Positions 23,681-36,700 of a stretch of 64,000 nt of DNA are shown piece by piece. Every line of letters begins with the position of its first letter. Within the stretch, counting starts at the first letter, position 1. This DNA comes from Narthecium ossifragum (taxonomy: Eukaryota; Streptophyta; Magnoliopsida; Dioscoreales; Nartheciaceae), in contig OY986973.1 of the NCBI GenBank assembly GCA_963920575.1, forward strand, positions 5,249,054-5,313,053, read 5' to 3'. A program made the translations under genes and the position numbers. The notes under the pieces are model-generated. The model saw only the letters and a program-made list of their open reading frames with translations, did no database searches and was not told the DNA's origin.

Positions 23681-24304
23681 GAAGAAAACCATCTTGATTA
23701 CTAAAAACAGAACTAGTAGATTTAGAGACAAAAATAATATAATTCAAAAGCAACAAGAAAAGAGAGGCGAGACACCAAATTTTTGCCTGGTTGTGCTTGA
23801 TTATGGATTATAGAAGTACAAACCCTAGAAATCAAAACTTATTCATTAACCCCCTCCCCCACTAACCCTCCTCTCCACATAGGCTCCACATAGGATAAAA
23901 TATGTCACATAACATCCATATAGGATAAATCAAAGGTTATTTTATAACCATCTCTCTATATAAGGATGATATCAACCTTATAAGGAGCAATAACGGTTAC
24001 AACCGTTTCCCTCCTATTAATTTGTTTACATGTATATTTTCCTAAGTTAACTTTGTATATTGTTATCATAATTCCCTATGTTAGTTTTAAATATACATCC
24101 TTATCTATCTTATAAGATCCGATGATAATTATCCATTATGACTCATAATCTGAGTCATAAACTTATACACACGTGACATACACGTGTCATAAAATTGTAA
24201 TTAAATAATAAAAAAAGAAAGGATAGTGGGTTGATGTGTAAGTTATTATAGAAATAGTGGGGGCGAACAGTTAGCCGTGTCAGGTGGCACGGACCCACCA
24301 CCTA

Positions 24305-24342
<38 letters not shown>

Positions 24343-25021
24343 ATATATCTATGCATTGTATATATGTATATATGTTTAATATATATAAAAAGAGTATGTT
24401 GATTGATGACAAGTGGCACCAATGATGGATCGGTCATCGTCGTTATGGAAGGACCGAATCACTGGTCAATCAAAAAAACATCCGATTTAAGATTGAACTT
24501 TTTCTCTCTTTATCAAATGTTTAATTTTCCGAATCACGTGACATGGAAATTGACCTGCCATTTGCAAGGTGGGGCCACTAATTTGGATTACGTATAGCCT
24601 GTAAAGCGGCTTAAAAAATCAATGCTCTTCTCACCAAGATTTTCACCCACCAATTGCACCCATCCTTCTTCCGGATACCCTCGCACGTCGGACGCGGCCT
24701 CTTAGGGCGCGCGTTCCCTTGTCAGGTCCGTGTAACCGTCCTTTGGTTGGTCGGAAAATATCCAAGGGATCACAAACCCAAAAATATCCGTCAACACGCG
24801 TCGCCGGCGGTTGCCCTCGAACGAAACCTTGTCATCGTCCCCTTCCTCGTCGCGCCAAGAACTACGAAAAACTAGAATTTGGGGAAAAGGGTTTCTTGGA
24901 TTCGAACCTCGCAAACCAATTCTAATTCCAAAATCCAATTTTTCCTCATTTCCATCCAGAAACCCTAAATTTGTTCGACTTTTTTCCTCGAAGTACCTTA
25001 TTGGATCCTCGCGGTAGGTAC
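23681..25021. other. Intergenic / 5' flank of the GTD-binding gene
   Basis: AT-rich spacer with a (TA)n microsatellite at 24305-24338. From about 24640 it becomes GC-richer and leads into the first exon of the gene at 25022. It presumably holds that gene's promoter and 5' UTR. No clear TATA box was recognised. Confidence 0.5.
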
Positions 25022-28000
25022 ATGGATCCACCGCCCCTACCTGGGAAGGCCGCCGGGGGTCGATGCGTCTGCGCTTGCCCATGTTGCGACCCCGCCGCAC
25101 CCTCCTCCACGTGGCGGCGAACCGTGAAGAGGAAGCTCGATCCAATGGAAGGCGGCGCTCATAGGGATGCATCTGCTTCGGCGCCGGAGGTGGCGACGGC
25201 GCGGGTGGAGGCGGAGAATGAGGTGACGGCTCTCCGGGAGGCGGTGGCGAGCCAGCAGCAGTCGATACAGGAGCTCTACGTGGAGCTGGATGAGGAGCGT
25301 GCGGCGGCGTCCACGGCGGCGACCGAGGCCATGTCGATGATTCTCCGGCTTCAGCGCGAGAAGGCCGAGGTCCAGATGGAGGCCCGGCAGTTCAAGCGCT
25401 TCGCCGAGGAGCGGATGACCCACGATCAGCAGGAGTTCCTCGCCCTCGAGGACCTCCTCTATAAGAGCGAGAACGCTTTCCAGTCCGTCTCCCTCCAGCT
25501 CCAGGTCTACAAGCACCGCCTCGCCAGCCTCGGTATCGGAGATGTCATCGATCCCAAGGCGGATCCCGGCCTTGCCCTCCTCCCGCCAGAGTACGATTAC
25601 CCTCCCCTCAGGTGCACCGTGCCCGGCTGGGATGTCGATCCCGAGGATGAGGATTTCGACAAGTTTCCCTTCGAGGAGAATCCCATGACACGGGAGGAGG
25701 AGCTCCAAATCTTGGAAGAAAGGATCCATCGGCTCGAAGGGCCTCCGAGTAGCTCCCAGGATAACGTGATGGAGAAAGGGGTTTTGGTTGTTCTATCATC
25801 CCCCGATGGCTATGGATCCGGCTCAGACTCGAGCTTGATCATGGTTAAGGATCCGGAGACGGAGACAGAGACCGAGAAGGGGGAGGAGTTCCCAGGTTCA
25901 GTGGATCATGCGTCCGATGATGGAGAAAGTGATGGCATGAGCGATAGGGTGTATACCATTGATGCCGTGCATGGGGCACCATCAATTGGCGTGTGCGAGG
26001 TTTATGGGAGCAAGCTGGGGGATGTAGGAGAGGTCGGTGGAGTTAAAGGGGATGATACCGATATAACAAAACTGTACATGAGGCTGCAGGCCCTGGAAGC
26101 AGATAGGGAGTCGATGAAGCATGCTATTATTTCAATGAGGACGGAGAAGGCGCAGCTTGCGCTGTTGAGGGAGATCGCGCAGCATCTATGTAAGGAGGCA
26201 GCTCCAGGGAAGAGGGTTGTGAAGAAACCATCTCCTACTGCGAGCTTTTCAATCATATCAGTATTAAAGGTACTTTTAAGGTTTTGCAGATGTGCTCAAT
26301 ATATCAAATGATCAAGTTAAAATGTTTTTTGTGATCATTGTTTGCTCTCTTCATTTGCATGATGTTGTTTTAAAGACATGGAAAATATAAGAGTCGTGCC
26401 ACAAGTAAAGATACAAAATTCTGCAGTTGTTCTGGTTTTAAGGTCCTTGCCAACTTATGCTCAGATTATGTACCCATTATTTAGAAATATAAGTGGATGC
26501 TAATTAGTTGTCAATGTATAAGCAAGTTTGTCAAGAACTGAACTTTTGGGAAAACCTTGTGGTTGGCTTGGATTGTTAATTTATTTCGGTGATGAACAGT
26601 AGGTGAAGGGTTTTCTTTCTTTCTCGTTTTTATTAAGTATGTTTTTTAAGTCATGTGTCATATATTACTTTTCAGTGTTTTTTGTGCTTTCTTTTCCTCA
26701 TGCCCCACTATGAGTTGGTTGGCACCCTTATGACTTAGTTTATAAACAATGCTAGAAGATATGGTTGGCCATGAAATTTGTTATTGGAGGATTTTGAATT
26801 GATGTTACACTCAAGTGTAAGTCTACGAGTTGGAAAGGTTGTTAAGATTTAACCCCGCGAGAATCAAAATCTGATCGCATAGTGAAACTCTACACTCATT
26901 CTGTTAGCTCCCAGATAAGGAAGGTTGTTTGGCATTTTTTTCTTTCTGATATGTGATTAGTGGATAATCCTTTATAGCCCCTTTTTGTTTGATGGTTGTT
27001 GAGGAACCAGAATTGCTACATAGTAATCTTGTAGTTTGGATTGTTGTTGAAAATTTCTTTGGTTCTATAAGCCACAGAAGTTGGGAGGATTTAGATATGG
27101 TCCATGTGAGCGTATGGTTCAAGGAAATCGTGAGACTGATGTCTTGACTACCGACAATGTGCTAAGCAGGTTATGTCATACTTGAGGAAGCTATATTCTT
27201 CAATTTGTGGAATCTTTGGCCTAACAAAGGTCCTTGGTGCAGTTAAAGACTTGGGAGAACTGTTAGATGGGAGAGAAAGTAGGAGATATATCTTGTGGGA
27301 GCTAGAAACCAATGACAATAACATGTAAAATGAAAATGACATGGCATGGGTAGGCATGGGTAGCCAACATGAGACATGAAATGCTGGGAGTGCAGACAAT
27401 ATAATAGTAGTTATGTATATATGTCTACAAAACACGGTGAAGACAGATTTAGCCCCTTCTCCGTGTCAAAGCTCCTCTTCCTCATTCTTCTTCTTCTTCA
27501 CCATGTCGAAGTTTGCAAGTTCCATCTTGCTAAAGGCTAATTTAGTTGAGCATGATGATCGTTTTCTGTGCAACATTTTCATCGTCCTTACCTCTTTGTT
27601 TGTATGCAGGACTTCCCCTTAGCAATGGTAAGTGAGCCTTTCTTTGTATGTTGCTAGGCGTTTTTATTCCTCTTCAGAAGCTTTTGGCTTTGGGTTTCTT
27701 CAACATTAGCATAAGTTGCTCTCGAATCATCTTGTCGAGGCTACGTAACTTGTCCCCTGCGTATACATTTTGTAGTGATTTTGGTGCCATGTATGTTTCC
27801 TTAAGCTCCTTAGGGCTCAGTAGGGACAGTAAATAGATATGTATAAGCTATCTTAAAGTGATTTTAATGGGTTGATGTAGTGCTTGCTGCAGAAGGGCTC
27901 TGGGTTTTTTTTTTATGAAATTATTAACAGTATCTAGCAACTTGTTTCATATGATCTTTCATCCATGTCATTCAAGTGGTTCTCTGCTGCAATCTAAGAT

Positions 28001-28271
28001 TTTCCTCTCCTGTGTCTAATTCCAGTGGATCGTGTCATGTGTTTTATGGAGAAAGAAAGCATCTCGAAGCAAGTATGTGGTCATTTTTCCCTGTATCTTG
28101 TAAAAAAGATGGCATTCTTGTCTGTGTTTGGTTTTAAAATTGCTAACGTTGCACCATATGTTTCTTAGGCACACATTTGGACTGTCAAACAATAACGTCG
28201 GCCTATTGCTGCTTTTAGACAAATCTCCTCAGATGAATCGGTGGAGATGTCTCTCTAGAGCAGTAAGGTGA
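25022..28271 (+). CDS. GTD-binding (DUF593) coiled-coil protein, myosin-binding-like, three exons
   Basis: Exons: 25022-26269, 28026-28072 and 28169-28271 (465 residues). Introns have GT...AG ends (26270-28025, 1756 bp; 28073-28168, 96 bp). I chose the ATG at 25022. The frame is open 51 bases further up, but the family usually starts with a Pro-rich stretch and a Cys cluster, seen here at residues 15-22 (CVCACPCC). The GTD-binding/zein-binding domain is at about residues 66-170, with VTALREAVASQQQSIQELY, MILRLQREKAEVQMEARQF and EDLLYKSENAFQSVSLQLQ, a long coiled coil. A second coiled coil follows near residues 345-390. Exons 2-3 supply the conserved tail (FSIISVLKWIVSCVLWRKK, then HTFGLSNNNVGLLLLLDKSP, NRWRCLSR). 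In the family this domain binds myosin XI globular tails. A role as a myosin-XI receptor or adaptor here is inferred. Exon 1 is GC-rich and intact. Confidence 0.92.
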
Positions 28272-29444
28272 CTGCGGCATGCCAAGCTTCAACTCCAAAG
28301 CATATTGTTGTAAATCACAAATTTGCATTGATCATACTATTGTCAGGAAGATGCATTCTTTCATGGATTCATGTGACTGCATATTTAGAGATTTTGTTTT
28401 TGTTTTTTTTTTTTTGCCTTTTTTCTTGTAATTATAGTTCAGGCTTATAGATCTTTGTATGGGTGATTAATTTGTGCTCAAGTCAGGGAGCAAATGTAGC
28501 CTGTTTATTTTCCTTGGCTTCCTCTTTTTTTTTTCTTTTTTTTCTTTTTTTTTTAGAGATATGGCTTGGGACTCTGTTTGATTCCCTTCTGTCTATTCCA
28601 CAGTTGTATGTAAATATTGCAGTTAAAGAGCTGGCCTCTTTTCTTCATCTTATTTGTACATGCTATAGGCTCAATTTTCGTATGCTAATCCAGGTTTTTA
28701 ACAATCAATTGGTGTGACCCAGCCTTCAGGCTCAACTAATCAAACATAAATCAAAATAATCAATTGGTGTGTGCTTGATTTCTTGGCATTTTTAGTTGGT
28801 GATAATATAAAACTCAACTTTAAAAAAAAAATCTTAAATATAACATTTCAAATTACTATATCTAAAATGAATAATAGTTTGCTTTCCACTCACCCATGGG
28901 TGGAGTCAAAACTTTTGTTTGAGTTAACTATGATCGTTATAATCGTGGCATGAGAGTGGTAGATTTTGACTATAAATAAATAGAAACTAAAATAACTGAA
29001 TTAACTCAAAAACATTTTTTGTTTGGTTGAGAGTTAGAGAATGGGGTTAGAGTTAAGGTTAAATGGGGTCCGTCACTTTTTCTCCTTTTCACCTATCACC
29101 TTTCTCTCTACTTTTTCAATTATTCTTTCATCATTAAACTTACATTTATTCATATTCCTACCCTTACCATCATTCTTAACGCAATAGACGAAAAACTCTA
29201 ATAGACTAAAAATAGAATCAAAGTAAATTCTAATAAAAAGTAATGAGCCAAGCTCGTTCAACCCTCCCAGTGTTCTAGTTCGAAAATTCAAAAAGTAAAA
29301 AGAATTTGTGTTAATTTATTTCACCCTATTAGAGTAGCAAGCGGTTAGTTAAGACTTCAGTTCAGCTTGATTTGAAATAGATTCGAAATCAAGCTCGGCT
29401 TTGAAACTAATCAAATAGAACATAAGCAGGCAAGATTGGGTATA
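28272..29444. other. Intergenic region downstream of the GTD-binding gene
   Basis: AT-rich, with T-homopolymers near 28409-28424 and 28527-28553. No coding or transposon signature could be supported. Confidence 0.5.
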
Positions 29445-29600
29445 GGGATGGCAACGGGACGGATTGGGGCGGGGATCTTCAAAACCGCCTCATTCCCCAT
29501 TAAAAAATCATGCCCAAAAATCGCCCCATTCCTCACGGGGATTAGCGAGTTCGTACCGTCCCCATACCAAACGGGGTTCGGGAAACCACGGATCGCCACG
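29445..29600. mobile_element. Truncated hAT-type terminal fragment
   Basis: It begins TAGGGATGGCAACGGGACGG and is followed by GGGGCGGGG and CCCCATTCC words, as in many plant hAT MITE ends. No matching second end or TSD was found. Confidence 0.5.
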
Positions 29601-29639
29601 GTTTAGCATAAACACTTACAAAATCATAATCATTAATGT

Positions 29640-30170
29640 TTCACACTTTGCCCGTGTGCGGAAAATATGTGCGACACACTTTGCCGTTGATTTCTTAGTG
29701 TTTCACATTTTTCTCTAATTTCATTGTGAAAACTGTTATGTGCACCAACATGTTCACCAAATTTTTCTATTGTCTTTTTCCAATTGTTGAATCATGTACA
29801 TGTAAACACATCTCCTTCACATTGCTCTCCTTGAGGTTTCTTAAATAGATAACAACATAAGCAATACGCCGCATCTTTTGATACACTGTATTCCAACCAC
29901 CCATAGTCTTTGAATCATGTCTCCCTAAAACTCCTCATATCTTTTCCATATTTTTTCTTGGGAAAATTATGATCAAACAGTTTACAAGGGCCTTTGATCA
30001 AGTACCCCTTATAAATTTCATCCCTAATTCCAGCATCATATGTTTCAATGGGTTTACGCAACCCTGGGTCACCAACAATATCATTCGGATGAATTAAACT
30101 AGTTCGGGGTCTTTTCGATCTAGTATTATCTGAAGTAGTATGCAAGTCATGAGTATTAGACGATTCACCA
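29640..30170 (-). pseudogene. hAT transposase fragment, TTF-type zinc finger N-terminus
   Basis: The minus strand reads DIVGDPGLRKPIETY, YLIKGPCKLFDHNFPKKKYG, then after a stop YGWLEYSVSKDAAYCLCCYL, then after another stop FNNWKKTIEKFGEHVG and NSFHNEIREKCE. This is the TTF zinc-finger region that precedes DUF4371 in plant hAT-derived proteins. The DUF4371 and hAT dimerisation parts are absent. Confidence 0.82.
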
Positions 30171-30259
30171 CTTAGTCCGCTTCGTGGGTTTTTTTTATCA
30201 CAAACTTATCAATTATCTAAATAAAACAAAACAAAAATAAAAATAAAAATGCGACAATT

Positions 30260-30375
30260 AGAAATTAAACTAATAAATTATCAAATAATTAACTAAGTCC
30301 TAACATATAAATAATTAACTAAATCAAACTAATAAATTATAGATCCTAACATTAACAAATAATTAACTAAATCAA
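30260..30375. repeat. AT-rich degenerate tandem repeat
   Basis: Repeated ATAATTAACTAAATCAAA-like units with variable spacing. Confidence 0.6.
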
Positions 30376-30532
30376 ATAATTTTATAAAAAAAAAAACATA
30401 CATGCTCTTCTCTGTTTAAGGCTCTGTTTCTTCTCACTTGGGTGGGTGCCAGCTCGTTTTAGCTCCTCTAGCTCTTTATATATATTGGAAGCTGCTTCTT
30501 TAACGCTCGATTCCACAATAATTGGAGCAGCT

Positions 30533-30940
30533 ATGGATGACTTGCCGCCAATTCAACTTCGGGATCTACATCGTACTACAATAGCACCCAAATCGTTCAC
30601 ACCTACAGAGAATTATATGCCGGAAGAAACGCCGGCCGACAACGGGAGCTCGGAAACTCCCGACGTGGATAACTTGCCACGGCCACCTCTTGCTCGAGTT
30701 GTGAGTACAACACCCGAATGGTCTGACAGCGAGAGCTGGGAAGCTCCGAAAAGTGCTTTTGTGAGTCGAACACCCGAATGGTTGCCGGAACCAAAGCCGG
30801 CTGACGACGAGAGCTCGGAAACTTCCGGCGTCGCCAGGGGGGGGTCGCCCCCCCTCGCCCCCCTGGTTCCGCCACTGTCTATACCTCCCCCGGGATATTT
30901 TGTCAACCAGAACTCTCAATATTTACTTTTGACACTTTAA
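30533..30940 (+). CDS. Unrecognised acidic ORF with TPEW repeats
   Basis: A frame of 135 codons from the ATG at 30533 (MDDLPPIQLRDL). The frame is open upstream to 30446, but this ATG lies about 50 bp after a TATA-like TTTATATATA (30476). The protein repeats a Thr-Pro-Glu-Trp phrase and the Ser-Ser-Glu-Thr phrases in ADNGSSETPDV / ADDESSETSGV, suggesting internal duplication. The last 40 codons run into a G/C-tract foldback and a CAGTGGCGGAACCAGG-type hAT end (read on the minus strand at 30867-30886), so the natural C-terminus is probably lost or this is transposon cargo. I do not recognise the family and cannot say that it is expressed. Confidence 0.3.
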   Translation: MDDLPPIQLRDLHRTTIAPKSFTPTENYMPEETPADNGSSETPDVDNLPRPPLARVVSTTPEWSDSESWEAPKSAFVSRTPEWLPEPKPADDESSETSGVARGGSPPLAPLVPPLSIPPPGYFVNQNSQYLLLTL

Positions 30941-30945
30941 GACCT

Positions 30946-31020
30946 CGTACCTTATTTTTTTTACATAATATGACCCCAAACAAAAAATACACGTAAGGAA
31001 CACACGTATAAAAAAATATG
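30946..31020. repeat. 75-bp AT-rich repeat, second copy at 42161
   Basis: About 80% identical, same orientation, to 42161-42234 (shared words include CCCAACAAAAAATACAC-like and CGTATAAA). It lies immediately upstream of the chromovirus insertion. Confidence 0.75.
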
Positions 31021-31082
31021 CGTATAATTATTGATTATACACGTATCATTAGTGCGTGTATCATTATTGGTTATACACATAT

Positions 31083-33516
31083 TGTGAGGACCTGTCCCTC
31101 TACCCCTGTGGCTCGTTATAGACCGCAAGGGAAATTTGGTAAATTACGCCTTGTTGGTTTGTTTCACACCCGCGTGTGCATACACTGACCTTATTTGTGT
31201 TAGTGCTTGTTTAGAATGATTAGGTGGACCCGGGATCCGAAGATCCCAGCTCGGGCGCGCGGAAGCTTGCTTTTGGGCAGCTTACGACCCTTGAGCGATC
31301 GATCACTCCTAGAAGCGATCGATCGGAGTCTCGGATCGATCCGACTTGGTGTTGGATCGATATGAACTGGTTTTTTTCTTTGCGAGCGATCGATCGCTTC
31401 TTGGACCGATCGATCGGACTCGGCGTCGGTGGCTTTTTCTGTTTCGCGAGGACGGCCGCCGTTGGTCGTCGCTCTCTCCTGTCAGAAGGGGAGGACTTTC
31501 CCTCCCCTCCTTCACCTTTCCCCCCCTCTTTTCCGACTGTCCCCTCCCCCTTTCCTCCTTTTCTCCTTCCCCTCCTTCCTTCTTCTTCTTCTTCTTCTTT
31601 CTCCTCACCCGAAAGCTCTGTTTCTTCTCTTTTCCCGCCGGCGAGCTTCTTCTCTTCCTTTCTCCCTCCTCCGGCCATCATTTTGGGTGTTCTAAGGCTC
31701 GTTGGATCCGTGGCAACGAGAGGAAGGCTCCTGGTGTGGTTTGCAGGCTTGTTGGTGACTTGTTGCGAGGGATCAGCCGAGGAAAGCGTTCTTCGGTAGG
31801 TTCTTCTACCTACAAGTGTTCTTTAGTGGGTTTCTCTAGATCTAGCCGTTGGATCTTGTTGATCTTGGTGTTGTTGACTTCCTCTTGCCTAGTAGAATTT
31901 CTGATATGAGTTTCATGATCTTTGGTTCAGATTTTAGTAGGATTTATGCATGATTTAACTCGGATTTTCTGGTTTCTGCTGTTCTTGAAGAACAGCCGGC
32001 TTGCGGCGAGTTTTTCGGCCGGTACGTATATGATCTTGGGTTGTTATGAACATAAGAGTTGTAGATCTTTGAATCTACTCTCCAACCCAACTGATTTCAT
32101 AATTTTTCGATTTTCCTACGATATGTTATGAATTGATTACTGGAGGGCTGCGTTGCACCAATTAATTGATAAGTTAGTTTGATTAGCGGTTGTGATTAGT
32201 GTTTTCTCGTTAATCCAACCGTTGGATGTTTATGGGTTTTGGATATGTTGATCATGGTATGTAGATCTACTAGTGGCTAAGTTGGATCTCGAATCCAACA
32301 TCGTTTGGACATCGGATCGATGGGGTCAATTAGCCTCTAGTAGAGAACTTTTGGATGTTTTGAATATAATATTATATTTCGGATTATAATATTATATTAT
32401 TTACTGTTCATCATCGTTTTCGGGGTTGCTTCCCGTTGCAGGAGTCCATGGTTGACGATCGCGGTACCGTCGTAATGCCAGGACCCGCTGCGGATCGGCT
32501 GGCAGCTGTCGGTAGTAGTGCTGCAGCGATCCGGTTGACTTATATGATATTTATCATACTGTTGCATGCTTTACTTCTTATCTATGTATGTTCATAGCAT
32601 GCATTCCATGTTGTGCATTAGTTGCATTGGTTAGGGCGTGGGTGATCTGTGGGTCGCCGTCCCGAGGCTGGAAGCTCGGACTTAGCCCTAGGACCGGGGT
32701 TGGGTAGTATGGACCCGATTTGAATTGTAGTGTCCAGTCAAACTTGATGATAGGCTTAGATGACTGGCACACTTGTTGCTTGATGATTGTAGAGGTTGTG
32801 TCGGCCTCGAGTCGGATCTGAGGTGTAGTCGGTGTCCGGTGTCCAGTGTTCTTAAAACTTTTGAGTAGAAGAGTTGCCTACTCAGTTGTGTCTCTTCCCA
32901 CCAAACACTGTTCTGTGTCCTATTGAGAGTCAGCAGTGTTGTTTCCTGCTACTGAGTGTGACTTGACATGTGACCAGCCCGGCTGGAAGACCATGATCGT
33001 GGGCCTCAGGGACACGCGGTGGGGTTATGGGACCCCTGTATACACCCAGGTTCTGCTTGAGGGCGACAATGTTGCGTTTCCCTCTTCCTTCTGTGTGTCG
33101 TAATGTAGAACCCTACTGAGCTTAGTGCTCACACCTACCCGGAGTGCGTTTTGCAGGTGCAGGCGTCAGTTCTTCCTCTGTGGCCCCTACCGGGCAGTTG
33201 GTCGGCGGCGCCTGGTGGACTTTGAGAGGTAGCGATCTTTACTGCTTTTATACCTTATGTTAGATAGTCTCCTACGGGAGTAATGTTGTATTCAAATCGT
33301 CCCCTCTCCGAGGATATGTATATTAAATTCACTTGGGTTTGTAATCTGTGGTTCGAGGCTTATTAAATTGTTGTTTTAAATTGAGGGTGCTTTTGGTGAA
33401 CTGTTAGGGAGACTAATAGGTTAGAGAGAACCCTCGCCAGCTTTTCTTCCGCGTTTTGTTAGGTTCCGGTTCGCGTCGCCCGGCCCGATTGGGCTTTCGC
33501 GGGTCGGGGCGCGACA
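31083..33516 (+). repeat. 5' LTR of the chromovirus
   Basis: 2434 bp, TGTGAGGACC...GGGCGCGACA. It contains a GATCGATC cluster about 215-330 bp in (31297-31412), then a long pyrimidine tract (31480-31610). Open frames through that tract are low-complexity and not genes. Confidence 0.92.
31297..31412 (+). promoter_or_regulatory. GATCGATC cluster in the chromovirus LTR
   Basis: Five exact GATCGATC words within 116 bp (for example GAGCGATCGATC, CGGATCGATCCGAC). The 3' LTR copy keeps three (38617-38705). No obvious TATA box follows. Confidence 0.55.
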
Positions 33517-33519
33517 GCT

Positions 33520-33537
33520 TGGTATCAGAGCATAGGT
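33520..33537 (+). promoter_or_regulatory. Primer-binding site, initiator tRNA-Met
   Basis: TGGTATCAGAGCATAGGT three bases after the LTR end matches the 3' end complement of plant initiator tRNA-Met. Confidence 0.9.
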
Positions 33538-33716
33538 TGTAGATCCCAGGGTTTAGGATCAGGATTCGGTTGAGATGGAGCGTGGAATGGGTTAGTTCTA
33601 TGTCTAGAACATCCGTGCATGCTCCTTTTGATGTGTTATGATTTTTCGCTTTATGTTGTGTTGTTTGTGTTGCCGTTCTGACGAGTGAAAGCTCGTTGCT
33701 GTTGGTGATCGTACAG

Positions 33717-36700
33717 ATGTCGGGAGCTCGCGGCTGACCTCCGATTGCCGGTCGGGGTGGGGCACAACCTGGTCGACCCGCCCGACCGGACAGGGTTGCT
33801 CCTGTCAGGGTGGTCCGGGCTAGATGGACTGTACCATCACCAGCGGCGGTTTCGGTCGCAGAGGCAGAGGTCTTCCTCGCCGAGGAGGAGGCCCCTGTTT
33901 CTGTCGACGGGCGGGCCTCGGTGGCTATCACGATGGCTTTCCAGCAGCTGAACCCGCCCAGGTTCAACGGTATGTCTGGAGATCCGACCGCAGCGGACGA
34001 CTGGCTCGATGGAGTCTCGCGTGTCCTAGAGGCTCTCTTCGTCGAGGACGACCGGGTTCGGGTCACCCTCACAGCGCTCCAGCTCGATGGAGACGCTCGT
34101 GACTGGTGACGCACCGCCCAGCATACCAGTGACGGAGAGGTGCCACTGTGGGAGGAGTTTATAGTGATGTTCTTGGACGTGCACTTACCAGCGAGTGCAC
34201 GTGACACCCTGACCCGCGAATACCAGTCCCTCTTGCAGGGTACTCGCTCAGTTGCAGCAGAGCAGGCAGCAAGGGTGCGTCAGTTCGAGTGGGGACTTCG
34301 GCCAGAGATCCGGCGGCAGATGAGCTCACACTGCTACCAGTCGTACTCAGCGATCCTGAACTGCGCCTTGTCAAAAGAGGCTTAGTTGCGGGACGACAGG
34401 TGCCTGGCAGTTCCACCGGCACCCCTCACCAGAGCGCAGCGGCGCCCCCAGGGCAGAGGGGGGTTCGGTAGGGGGCAGCCGTGGCGTCAACGGCCCTTTC
34501 GGCAGCGGCCGCAGCGTGCACCACAGTACCAGCAGCCACTGCCGAGCCCACCAGCTCCGTTTCTACTGATGGCCGGGCCATCTGGGCAGGCTTCATCAGG
34601 GGGAGACCAGGGACGACAGCCTGGAGCATCAGTCACTTGCTACCTGTGCGGGCAGCCGGGGCACTACCGTAGAGACTGCACTTCGTGAGGAGCGCAGAGC
34701 GCTATGCCGCAAGGCAGTAGAGGCGGAGGGCCCGGTGCCTGGACGGGAGCGGGGGTGGACGCGGGCCGGGGCATCCCAGAGGCAGAGGCGCCCAGCGAGC
34801 GGCAGGACACCGTCTAGCTGTATCAGCCGCCACAGTAGTATCAGCCGCCACCACAGTACCAGCAGCCGCAGCAGTATCAGCAGGCAGAGCCAACCGTCCT
34901 CAGAGGTATCTTTCAGCTGTGTAGTTCTTTAGTAGATGTGCTGATAGACTCTGGGGCGTCCCATTCCTATATTGCTAGCATGTGTGTGGCATCACTAGGA
35001 TTAGAGACGAGTTAGCTAGAGGTGGCACAGTCTGTAGACTCACCGATCGGCGGCACAGTCATGGTAGACCGAGTCTGCCGATCTTGTTCTTTGGAGGTTG
35101 GAGGCCTCCGTGTCTGTCTAGACCTGCGGGTGCTAGACATGACAGGCTTCGACGTGATACTCGGTATGGAATGGTTAGTAGCGTACCGAGCTATCATCGA
35201 CTGTGGTCGCCGGAGGGTGGTCGCTTGGACACCCGAGGGGACACAGTTTGTGTTGTTGGGGGATCGGTTTTCAACCGATTCCTTTGCTTGTGGTGTGGGG
35301 AGGCGTGGCAGCGAGCTTTCAGCCTTACTGCCCAGCCTGTCCCTGTTTGGGTCAGAGGGAGTGCAGCAGAGCAGTTTCCCCAGGATCGTGTGCGACTACA
35401 CCGACGTGTTTCCCGAGGTGTTGCCAAGGCTTCCACCGCCCAAAGAGGTCGATTTTGAGATCGACCTAGTACCGGGTACCGCACCGATCTCTCTCTCCCA
35501 GCTTTCAGGATGCCACCAGCAGAGCAGAGTGAGTTGAGGACCCAGCTAGACGAGCTTACCAGCAGTGGTTTCATCCGTCCCAGCATGTCTCCCTGGGGGG
35601 CGCCAGTGTTGTTCGCGAAGAAGGATGGTACCCTTCGACTTTGCATAGACTACAGGCGGCTCAACAGGGTGACGGTGAAGAACCGGTATCCGATGCCGAG
35701 AATCGACGACTTGTTTGACCAGCTACGAGGATCTTCAGTGTTCTCGAAGATCGACCTCCACACCGGCTACCACCAGTTGAGGGTTCGGGATTACGACAAC
35801 CCGAAGACGGCTTTTCGGACTCTGTACGGCCTGTACGAGTTCGTGGTGATGTCGTTTCGGCTGACGAACGCACCAGCAACGTTCATGGATCTCATGCAGA
35901 GGATCTTCCGGCCTTTCCTAGACGAATTTGTGGTGGTGTTCGTCGACGACATCCTTATCTACTCCCAGTCAGAGGCGGAGCACGAGCGACACTGGGCGAC
36001 AGTGTTGCAGCTACTTCGGGAGCATCGGCTTTATGCCAAGGCTTCCAAGTGCGAGTTCTGGCTTGCACAGGTGGGATTCCTTGGACACGTGGTGTCGGCA
36101 GCAGGGATCTCAGTTGACCCAGCCAAGGTCGAGGCAGTGGTACAGTGGCAGAGACCAAGGACAGTGTTTGAGGTCCGTAGTCTCTTAGGCCTGGCGGGTT
36201 ACTACAGGTGGTTCGTGTGGGACTTCTCCAAAGTTGCCGGACCGTTGACCAGACTGACACAGAAAGCCGTCCCGTTCGTGTGGGATGATGCTTGTGTGCG
36301 AGCCTTCGTGGAGCTGAGGATGAGGTTGACCAGTGCGCCGGTGCTGATCGTCCCCGAGCGAGGTGTTGGTTACAGTGTCTATTGTGACGCCAGCGGTGAG
36401 GGTTTGAGGTGTGTCCTCATGCAGGAGGGGCACGTAGTTTCCAATGGTTCTCGCCAGCTGAAGAACCATGAGAGGAACTACCCGACCCATGACTTGGAGC
36501 TAGCAGCGGTGGTCTTCGCCCTGAAGACCTGGCGGCATTATCTCTATGGCGAGAAGTTCTCAGTCATCTCGGACCATAAGAGTTTGAGGCACGTTTTCAC
36601 CCAACGTGACCTCAATCTGAGGCAGCGACGCTGGATGGAGCTACTGGAGGACTACGACTTTGAGTTGCATTACCATCCTGGTAAGGCAAACGTCGTAGCA

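Noticed and set aside
25037..25729. 230-codon open frame on the minus strand
   Set aside because: It is the antisense shadow of the GC-rich coiled-coil exon of the GTD-binding gene and has no recognisable domain.
31220..31909. Several overlapping open frames rich in Pro/Ser/Phe or Lys/Glu
   Set aside because: They fall in the pyrimidine tract of the chromovirus LTR and recur as shadows at 38.6-39.0 kb and 41.7-42.1 kb; low complexity, not genes.
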